From assembly GCA_002409995.1 (NCBI GenBank), contig DHOR01000027.1:1-22548 (forward strand): 22,548 bases of DNA. The letters are read 5' to 3'. The stretch comes from Hungatella sp. UBA5385 (GTDB lineage: Bacteria > Bacillota > Clostridia > Lachnospirales > Lachnospiraceae). The translations under genes and the position numbers were made by a program. The notes beneath the pieces were generated by a model. The model was given only the letters and a program-made list of their open reading frames with translations. It was not told where the DNA came from and made no database searches. The stretch's first letter is position 1. Every line of letters begins with the position of its first letter. Positions 16,701 to 22,548 of the stretch are shown piece after piece.

Positions 16701-16742
16701 AGTCTCCTCCTGTTTATATGGTTCGGTCTCCTTGTTTTTCCC

Positions 16743-16772
16743 ATTATATCATTGGTGTTTATATACTGGCAA
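16743..16772 (-). promoter_or_regulatory. Promoter of the DUF4241 gene
   Basis: On the minus strand TTGCCA (16772-16767), an 18-bp spacer and TATAAT (16748-16743), with a TG one base upstream of the -10 (extended -10). It is the strongest-looking minus-strand promoter in this gap. Confidence 0.6.
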
Positions 16773-16818
16773 GTTGATTCAGTTTCCAGAAGAGCAAAAT
16801 ACCCTGTCTGCCAAATGC

Positions 16819-16859
16819 AAAAAAAGAGAAACCATTTCACATTTCCGAAAGGTCTCTCT
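16819..16859 (-). terminator. Intrinsic terminator after the YhaM-like gene
   Basis: On the minus strand AGAGAGACC pairs with GGTTTCTCT (one G-T wobble), followed directly by seven T. It begins 14 bp past the stop codon of the gene ending at 16873. Confidence 0.85.
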
Positions 16860-16872
16860 ATATTATTGATAT

Positions 16873-17817
16873 TTATTCCGATGTCTTCCTGATATTGGTC
16901 TCCATCAGTCTGTTATAACCAAGCCATCCAGTATTATCTCCAGCTCCCTTTAATACCTCGATCATAGTCTGCATCTTAGCATCTGTATTATCTGCATAAC
17001 TTAAAGCCAAAGCTTCAATAATAGCAGGTTTTTTAGGAGAACCATATTCCAGCTCACCATGATGTGACAGAATGCAGTGTTTTAATTCTGATGTCAGTCT
17101 GTCCGGGAATCCTGGAATTGTCTTAATTCTGTCTCCAATCATCTCTGTTCCAATAATGATGTGCCCTAACAGCTGCCCATCATCTGTATAGTCATTCTCC
17201 GGAAATGTGGAAATCTCCTTTGTTTTACCTATATCATGAAACATTGCAGCAGTCAGCAGCAAATCCCTGTTTATCATAGGATACGTTCCTGAGTAATAAT
17301 CACAAAGCTTTGTCACACTTAAGGTATGCTCTAAAAGGCCGCCTACAAAGCCGTGATGTACGCTTTTTGCTGCGGAATGAAATTGAAATGCTTTTGCAAA
17401 CTCCTCATCCTCAATAAAAAAGCTTTCTGCCAGCTTTTTTAGATAAGGATTCTTAAGGCTTTTTATAATTCCCTTAAATTCTTCATACATCATTCCAATA
17501 TCCTTGGAGGATACAGGCAGATAATCGCTGGGAGTATATTCGCCCTCACTGGCTATGCGCACACGTCTGATATTCAGCTGATTGGTGTTCTGAAATACAT
17601 TTACATCAGCATCAATAAAAACATAATCCATAGTTTCAAAATTGCCGATTCCCGGTGATCCTAAATCCCAGATCTTCGCGTCTATGGTTCCTGTTTTGTC
17701 CTGCAGTACAACATTGCCGTATTCTTTTCCTGCCTTTGTCAGGGAAATCTGCTTATTCTTGCACAGATATACATCTGATACATGCATACCTTCCCTAAAT
17801 GAATCAATATACCTCAT
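16873..17817 (-). CDS. yhaM: 3'-5' exoribonuclease, YhaM family
   Basis: A 314-residue cytoplasmic nuclease of RNA (and single-stranded DNA) 3' ends, with an N-terminal OB fold (about 10-100, GNVVLQDKTGTIDAKIWD) and an HD-type phosphohydrolase domain. The HD motif is visible as LEHTLSV and AAMFHDIGKTKEIS, with further histidines in CILSHHGE. The start is the ATG at 17815-17817: the ribosome site GGAGG abuts an earlier in-frame ATG (17821-17823), leaving no spacing there, while this one is six bases away. It lies 46 bp after the HtrA-like gene, probably in one transcript, with a hairpin between the two. Confidence 0.92.
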   Translation of the reverse strand: MRYIDSFREGMHVSDVYLCKNKQISLTKAGKEYGNVVLQDKTGTIDAKIWDLGSPGIGNFETMDYVFIDADVNVFQNTNQLNIRRVRIASEGEYTPSDYLPVSSKDIGMMYEEFKGIIKSLKNPYLKKLAESFFIEDEEFAKAFQFHSAAKSVHHGFVGGLLEHTLSVTKLCDYYSGTYPMINRDLLLTAAMFHDIGKTKEISTFPENDYTDDGQLLGHIIIGTEMIGDRIKTIPGFPDRLTSELKHCILSHHGELEYGSPKKPAIIEALALSYADNTDAKMQTMIEVLKGAGDNTGWLGYNRLMETNIRKTSE

Positions 17818-17845
17818 TACCATCCTCCATGTTTTTCTCAGGAAT

Positions 17846-17878
17846 ATAGGAGAGCCAGGCAGTTTACCTGGCTCCTAT
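17846..17878 (-). other. Hairpin spanning the stop codon of the HtrA-like gene
   Basis: The arms ATAGGA..GCCAGG and CCTGGCTCCTAT give 12 pairs with a two-base bulge. The 7-base loop contains the TAA stop codon (17864-17866). No T run follows on the minus strand, so it is not a standard terminator. It may set the expression ratio or RNA stability of the HtrA-like and yhaM genes. Confidence 0.5.
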
Positions 17879-19186
17879 GGTTACCTGATATTCTATCTCT
17901 TTATATTCATCTCTGCCATTACGGGAAACCAGTACATTGATTATATCTCCCGGAACTGCAGCTTCCAGCTTCACCTGAAAGTCCTTCATAGTGACGATCT
18001 GTTCTTCATCCATAGCAATGATAATATCACCACACTGAATTCCCGCATTATAAGCCGGGCTGTCATTGTTAATATCCACGATATAAACACCTAAAGGCAT
18101 ACCCTGCTCATTCATAACAGCACTGACCTCCTGCCCTTTTATTCCAAAATAAGGGTAAGGCAAGCCATTAAACATTTTAACAAGAATGCTCTTATAATCA
18201 GAAATAGCCATAGCCGCTGTCATATTGATATTGTTGTCATTCTTATATTCGTCTGTAACCCAGCCAATAATCTGACCTGAAGTGTTCATAAGAAATGTGC
18301 CTGTGGCTGCATTGCTGTTCATATCAGTATATAATATTCTGGTCATACCATCTGTTATCTGAACATTCTTTGTAATAAAGGAAATAAAGCTGTATCCTGT
18401 GGAATGTACCATTCCTGTAGGGCTTCCAATGGCTACAATCAAATCTCCCTGTTTAACGGAATAGGAATTACCAAGTTCAATTACCTCAGTCTCATCTAAT
18501 AGTGCACGTCCCAAATCAACCATAGGAACACTTACAACCGCCATACCTGACAGCTTGTCTGTCTGCTTAATAGTACCCTGAACCTCAGTTCCATCGGAAA
18601 ATGCCACCTTAATAGCTTCTGCATCCTCAACCGCACCCTCTGGTGTCAGCACAAGCAGCTCGTCATTGGCTGATGCGATAATGGCTCCGGCATATAAATC
18701 TGTATTCTCTACAGGATTATTGAACCAGTCTGTCTGTGTTTTTACAGAGTGAACGGTTACAATGCCCTTGTCTGCTTTCAGAACAACAGTGCGCAAACTG
18801 CTATAGATTGTATTTAAATCATCTATATCAAATGGATATTGTTCCATCATGGAATTTAAAACATCCTCTATGGGTTCTGTCTCTCTGGCAGTGGTTGGCT
18901 CTGTTTCCACAGGTACTGTAGCTGTAGTTGTCGGTTCTGGTTCGTCCTTAGGAATCGTAACCGGTATAATTTCCTTGGTGGTCTCCTTTACAAGATAACG
19001 TTCAGCCACAGGTTTGGACACAACAAAAGTAACTGCAGCCACAACACCAAAAAGTGCCGCAGTTAATAAAAGACCAAATGCCCTTTTCAATATCATTCGC
19101 TTTGACATTGGCTGTTTTACGATTTTTTCATTGATAAAACGGCGTGGTTCCGTTTTTTTATCGTCTGCCCTATTCTTGTCTGGCAT
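17864..19186 (-). CDS. Membrane-anchored HtrA-like PDZ protein, catalytic triad lost
   Basis: A 440-residue protein with the layout of DegP/HtrA: cytoplasmic N-terminus, membrane helix 35-56 (GLLLTAALFGVVAAVTFVV), Pro/Thr/Glu linker, a trypsin-like fold at about 125-330, and a PDZ domain at about 340-432 (GVYIVDINNDSPAYNAGIQ, GDIIIAMDEEQI). All three catalytic positions look replaced. The usual TNNHVV is TPEGAV (His to Gly184). The SDLAV aspartate is Gly214 (LSGMAVV). The GNSGGPL serine loop reads AATGTFL (293-299). It is therefore probably a non-proteolytic relative that binds peptides or senses folding. The ATG at 19186 has AAGGAGG before it; the longer frame to 19246 has no ribosome site. 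Confidence 0.88.
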   Translation of the reverse strand: MPDKNRADDKKTEPRRFINEKIVKQPMSKRMILKRAFGLLLTAALFGVVAAVTFVVSKPVAERYLVKETTKEIIPVTIPKDEPEPTTTATVPVETEPTTARETEPIEDVLNSMMEQYPFDIDDLNTIYSSLRTVVLKADKGIVTVHSVKTQTDWFNNPVENTDLYAGAIIASANDELLVLTPEGAVEDAEAIKVAFSDGTEVQGTIKQTDKLSGMAVVSVPMVDLGRALLDETEVIELGNSYSVKQGDLIVAIGSPTGMVHSTGYSFISFITKNVQITDGMTRILYTDMNSNAATGTFLMNTSGQIIGWVTDEYKNDNNINMTAAMAISDYKSILVKMFNGLPYPYFGIKGQEVSAVMNEQGMPLGVYIVDINNDSPAYNAGIQCGDIIIAMDEEQIVTMKDFQVKLEAAVPGDIINVLVSRNGRDEYKEIEYQVTIGAR

Positions 19187-19279
19187 ACAAACCCTCCTTT
19201 TCAGAAGACTTAAACCTATTATAAGGTTGTTGTTCATTTTATGCAAGAAAAAGATATGAAATCGGGTCTTTGCAGAATA

Positions 19280-19313
19280 TTTTCCAGTTTTTTAGAAATA
19301 GTATACTTATAAA
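19280..19313 (+). promoter_or_regulatory. Rubrerythrin promoter with overlapping palindrome
   Basis: A -10 TATACT lies at 19302-19307 with a weak -35 (TTTTCC, 19280-19285). An imperfect palindrome, TTTAGAAATA then GTA's central T then TACTTATAAA (19291-19313), pairs at 8 of 10 arm positions and covers the -10. An operator there would block transcription. PerR control of rubrerythrin is known in clostridia, but the match to the PerR consensus is only partial. Confidence 0.4.
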
Positions 19314-19339
19314 CCATTTTAATCCAAGGAGGACTTATT

Positions 19340-19933
19340 ATGCCAGATTTTAAGAATAGTGAAACAGCTAAAAACCTGATGCGTGCATTTGCAGGGGAAA
19401 GCCAGGCAAGAAACCGATATACCTTTGCTGCCGGACAGGCTAAAAAGGAAAAGCTTGCAGTTATACAGGCAGTTTTCACTTATACTGCCAACCAGGAAAA
19501 AGAACATGCGGAGATTTTTTATAATCACTTAAAGGAGTTAAAAGGTGAAACTATATTCATAGACGGCGGTTATCCTGTTGATTTATATGATAAAACAGAA
19601 GATTTATTAAAAGCAGCCCGTCACAATGAGTATGAGGAATATCAGGATGTTTACCGCCATTTTGCAGAAGTTGCAAAGGATGAGGGATTTGCCCGTGTTG
19701 CTGCTTCATTTTCCATGATTGCTGAAATAGAAAAGGTTCATGGGGATCGTTTTCAGATGTTTGCGGATTATTTAGAGCAGAATAAGTTATTTGTATCTGA
19801 CGTGGAAACTGGCTGGATCTGCTTAAACTGCGGATACGTAACACGGAGTCTGGAAGCGCCTAAGGTATGCCCTGTGTGCAGTCATGACCAGGGGTATTTT
19901 ATCCGTCTGGAGCTGTCTCCTTATATGAGATAA
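19340..19933 (+). CDS. rbr: Rubrerythrin
   Basis: A 197-residue cytoplasmic peroxide-detoxifying protein. The N-terminal four-helix part (about 1-150) has the di-iron ligands in AFAGESQARNRYTFAA, NQEKEHAEIF, EYQDVYRHFAE and IAEIEKVHGDRF. The C-terminal rubredoxin-like part has CLNCGY and CPVCSHD (two C-x2-C pairs binding one iron). It reduces hydrogen peroxide using electrons from a rubredoxin reductase, which is not in the window. AAGGAGG precedes the ATG. It is transcribed divergently from the HtrA-like gene, with an operator-like palindrome over its promoter. Confidence 0.96.
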   Translation: MPDFKNSETAKNLMRAFAGESQARNRYTFAAGQAKKEKLAVIQAVFTYTANQEKEHAEIFYNHLKELKGETIFIDGGYPVDLYDKTEDLLKAARHNEYEEYQDVYRHFAEVAKDEGFARVAASFSMIAEIEKVHGDRFQMFADYLEQNKLFVSDVETGWICLNCGYVTRSLEAPKVCPVCSHDQGYFIRLELSPYMR

Positions 19934-19973
19934 AAGTATGAGATAAACTGCATTTGTTATGCCTCTCTTCCTC

Positions 19974-20003
19974 TTGCGGCAGAGGGGCTGATTATGATAT
20001 ACT
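19974..20003 (+). promoter_or_regulatory. Promoter of mutS2
   Basis: An extended -10 (TGATATACT, with TATACT at 19998-20003) lies 18 bp after TTGCGG (19974-19979). It sits in the gap after rubrerythrin and would give a leader of about 110 bases before mutS2. Confidence 0.45.
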
Positions 20004-20031
20004 GTAACCATCACCGAGAAGGGCAGCAGAC

Positions 20032-20071
20032 TAGTGTGTTGTACGTTCATCTTTAACCCAACAATACACTA
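20032..20071 (+). other. Leader hairpin before mutS2
   Basis: TAGTGTGTTGT (20032-20042) pairs with ACAATACACTA (20061-20071) over 11 positions including one G-T wobble, around an 18-base loop. No T run follows, so it is a leader structure rather than a terminator. It lies 52 bp before the mutS2 start. Confidence 0.45.
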
Positions 20072-20122
20072 AGTTACTAACATGATTTTCAGAACAGAAA
20101 GTGAAGTTTACAGGTATAACAC

Positions 20123-22516
20123 ATGAATCAAAAATCACTAAAAACATTAGAATATTATAAAATCATTGATCAGCTGGAAGGATACGCCTCCTGTGAGTCC
20201 GGTAAGGAACTGTGCAGGAATCTGGTTCCTTCCATTGATCTTGAAGAAATAGTCAGAATGCAGAGGGAAACCACCGATGCAGTGACAAGAGTTCGCCAGA
20301 AGGGCGGTATTTCCTTTGGAGGAGTGAAGGATATCCGTGCTTCTTTAAAACGTCTTGATGTAGGAAGCTCTTTAAATATTATTGAGATTCTGGCAATCAG
20401 CAATCTTCTGAACTCTTCAGCCAGAGCCAAAGCCTACGGAAGGCATGAGGATTCCGAACTTCCAGAAGATAGTCTGGAAGATTTTTTTGCTGCGCTGGAA
20501 CCATTGACTCCTGTGAATACAGAGATCAAACGCTGTATTTTATCAGAAGATGAGGTCAGTGATGATGCCAGCCCGGGACTGCGCAGTGTTCGCCGTTCCA
20601 TGAAAAATATCAATGACAAGATTCACACTCAGATGAATACCATCTTAAATTCCAGCAGGTCCTATCTCCAGGATGCAGTGATTACCATGAGAAACGGCCG
20701 CTACTGTCTCCCTGTTAAATCAGAGCACAAGTCCCAGGTAGCCGGCATGGTACATGACCAATCTTCCACAGGCTCCACTCTATTTATTGAGCCTATGGCG
20801 ATTATTAAGCTGAACAATGACTTACGGGCTTTAGAGATTCAGGAACAAAAGGAAATCGAAATGGTTCTGGCTGACTTAAGCAATCAGCTGGTTCCTTATA
20901 TGGAAGAGCTGGAAGAGAATTACAGGGTTCTCTCCAAGCTGGATTTTATATTTGCAAGAGCAGCTCTTTCCCGTCATTATAATGCATCAGAGCCTAAGTT
21001 TAACAAAAAGGGTTACATCAATATCAAAGATGGCCGCCATCCTTTACTGGACCCTGCCAAGGTAGTTCCTATTAATATCCATTTGGGAAAAGACTTTCAT
21101 CTTTTAATCGTAACAGGTCCTAATACAGGCGGTAAAACTGTTTCTCTAAAAACAGTGGGACTATTTACCTTAATGGGACAGTCTGGTCTTCATATTCCGG
21201 CATTTGATGGTTCGGAGCTGGCTGTTTTTGATGAGGTGTTTGCGGATATTGGAGATGAGCAGAGCATTGAGCAGAGTCTCAGTACCTTTTCCTCTCATAT
21301 GACCAATATTGTTAAGATACTGGAGCAGGCAGACAGTAATTCACTCTGTCTCTTTGATGAACTGGGAGCAGGAACTGACCCAACAGAGGGTGCAGCGCTT
21401 GCCATCTCTATTTTAACATTTTTACACAATATGAAGTGCCGCACTATGGCTACCACACATTACAGTGAGCTGAAGGTATTTGCCCTGACCAGTCCAGGTG
21501 TGGAGAATGCCTCCTGCGAATTTAACGTTGAAACCCTGCAGCCTACCTACCGCCTTCTCATTGGTGTACCTGGGAAAAGTAATGCATTTGCCATTTCCAA
21601 GAAGCTGGGGCTGCCGGATTATATTATTGATGAGGCCAAAACCCATCTGGAAGCAAAGGATGAGACTTTTGAAGACCTTCTGACCCATTTAGAACAGAAC
21701 CGGGTGACCATTGAGAAGGAGCGAATGGAGATCGAGTCCTACAAACGGGAGATTGAACAGTTAAAATCCCGTATAACCCAGAAGGAAGAACGGCTTGATG
21801 AACGCCGCGACAAGATGATTCAGGCTGCCAAAGAAGAAGCCCAGAAGATTCTTCGTGATGCCAAGGATACCGCTGATCAGACCATACGTCAGATTAACAA
21901 GCTGACTTCTGACTCAGGCATCAGCAAACAGCTGGAAGCTGAAAGAAGCCGTTTGCGCAGCAGCCTTCAGAATGTGGATTCTTCCTTATCTATAAGGAAG
22001 GAATCAAAACAGCCTCAGAAGAAGATCGATCCTAAGAAGCTAAAGCTTGGAGATGGAGTCCGTGTTCTCAGTATGAATTTAAACGGAACAGTCAGCTCCC
22101 TGCCTAATTCAAAAGGGGATCTCTATGTACAGATGGGAATATTACGTTCTCTGGTTAATATCAAGGATTTGGAGCTGCTTAACGAGCAGTCCATCACAGG
22201 GCCGGGAGTAGGTAATGAGAAGAGAAAAACCGGAAGCGGAAGCAGTTCTACCCGTGTTTCCAAGTCCTTCTCTATCTCCCCTGAGGTGAATTTAATCGGA
22301 ATGACTACCGATGAAGCTATTCCTCAGTTGGATAAATACTTAGATGATGCCTATCTGGCACATCTGCCTCAGGTGAGGGTGGTTCACGGAAGAGGTACGG
22401 GGGCTCTTAAGAATGCAGTTCATAAGCATTTGAAGAGACTGAAATACGTTAAGGAATTTCGCCTTGGTGTATTTGGGGAGGGTGATACCGGAGTTACTAT
22501 TGTTACGTTTAAGTAG
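20123..22516 (+). CDS. mutS2: MutS2 ATPase with coiled coil, KOW-like and Smr domains
   Basis: A 797-residue MutS-family protein that acts on recombination intermediates or, in Bacillus (RqcU), on stalled ribosomes; it is not a mismatch repair recogniser. MutS core and clamp (1-320), Walker A GPNTGGKT (332-339), Walker B LCLFDELGAGTDPTEG (about 408), a long charged coiled coil (about 520-595), a KOW-like segment (KLGDGVRVLSMNLNGTV), and a C-terminal Smr domain from about 720 with HGRGTGAL. The usual LDLR of Smr nucleases reads VNLIG here, so Asp and Arg are missing. The ribosome site is weak. A 14-codon open frame in the leader (20082-20126) overlaps the start as ATGA, which could couple translation. 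Confidence 0.95.
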   Translation: MNQKSLKTLEYYKIIDQLEGYASCESGKELCRNLVPSIDLEEIVRMQRETTDAVTRVRQKGGISFGGVKDIRASLKRLDVGSSLNIIEILAISNLLNSSARAKAYGRHEDSELPEDSLEDFFAALEPLTPVNTEIKRCILSEDEVSDDASPGLRSVRRSMKNINDKIHTQMNTILNSSRSYLQDAVITMRNGRYCLPVKSEHKSQVAGMVHDQSSTGSTLFIEPMAIIKLNNDLRALEIQEQKEIEMVLADLSNQLVPYMEELEENYRVLSKLDFIFARAALSRHYNASEPKFNKKGYINIKDGRHPLLDPAKVVPINIHLGKDFHLLIVTGPNTGGKTVSLKTVGLFTLMGQSGLHIPAFDGSELAVFDEVFADIGDEQSIEQSLSTFSSHMTNIVKILEQADSNSLCLFDELGAGTDPTEGAALAISILTFLHNMKCRTMATTHYSELKVFALTSPGVENASCEFNVETLQPTYRLLIGVPGKSNAFAISKKLGLPDYIIDEAKTHLEAKDETFEDLLTHLEQNRVTIEKERMEIESYKREIEQLKSRITQKEERLDERRDKMIQAAKEEAQKILRDAKDTADQTIRQINKLTSDSGISKQLEAERSRLRSSLQNVDSSLSIRKESKQPQKKIDPKKLKLGDGVRVLSMNLNGTVSSLPNSKGDLYVQMGILRSLVNIKDLELLNEQSITGPGVGNEKRKTGSGSSSTRVSKSFSISPEVNLIGMTTDEAIPQLDKYLDDAYLAHLPQVRVVHGRGTGALKNAVHKHLKRLKYVKEFRLGVFGEGDTGVTIVTFK

Positions 22517-22527
22517 ATTTTTTGCAA

Positions 22528-22548
22528 ACGGGGTTCGACCCTTTGATA
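22528..22548. terminator. Left arm of a hairpin after mutS2, cut by the window end
   Basis: The last bases read AACGGGGTTCGACCCTTTGATA. The core GGGGTTCGACCCTTTG is identical to the left arm at 10822-10843, so the missing part is expected to be the complementary arm. It begins shortly after the mutS2 stop codon, as a terminator should. Confidence 0.6.

Noticed and set aside
19187..19246. A longer N-terminus for the HtrA-like protein starting at 19246
   Set aside because: There is no ribosome site there, whereas AAGGAGG is correctly spaced before the ATG at 19186.

Overview
The window looks like chromosome from a low-GC, anaerobic Firmicute, most likely a Lachnospiraceae-type Clostridium. The basis is strong AGGAGG ribosome sites, a MutS2 with Smr domain, a rubrerythrin, the Pst phosphate operon, LytTR and OmpR-type regulators, and secreted proteins with C-x2-C / PATGH-type repeats common in gut Firmicutes. 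This is inferred from gene content, not from a marker search. No tRNA, rRNA, CRISPR array or intact mobile element was seen.

Left part (1-3660), nearly all minus strand: an accessory-looking exported-protein cluster. A LytTR response regulator with no kinase beside it (2921-3649, GTG start) is followed by an exported C-x2-C protein (2288-2806, TTG start), a 53-residue one-helix membrane peptide (2123-2284), and a secreted protein with a Pro/Glu/Thr-rich repeat and a DUF11-like domain (381-2096). A 31-bp element occurs three times in one orientation around this cluster (24-54, 186-216, 2889-2919). I regard this cluster as the best candidate here for an undescribed system.

Middle part: a PRiA4b ORF3-like/SEC-C protein (3918-5501) and a DUF2809 membrane protein (5613-6026) on the minus strand, then the plus-strand phosphate operon pstS-pstC-pstA-pstB-phoU (6441-10797) behind a Pho-box-like direct repeat. 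It ends at a perfect 22-bp hairpin shared with the convergent nagA gene (10875-12014).

Right part, mostly minus strand: an OmpR-type response regulator and a large sensor kinase overlapping by 29 bp (12165-15327), a DUF4241 protein (15585-16700), a YhaM-type 3'-5' exonuclease (16873-17817), and a membrane-anchored HtrA-like protein whose catalytic triad appears lost (17864-19186). Divergent from these on the plus strand are rubrerythrin (19340-19933) and mutS2 (20123-22516).

Intergenic hairpins sharing the core GGGGTTCGACCCTTT lie after phoU/nagA, after the sensor kinase and (cut by the window edge) after mutS2. They look like a genome-specific terminator or palindrome family. Several starts were moved from the longest possible reading frame to codons with a properly spaced ribosome site; the reason is given in each entry.
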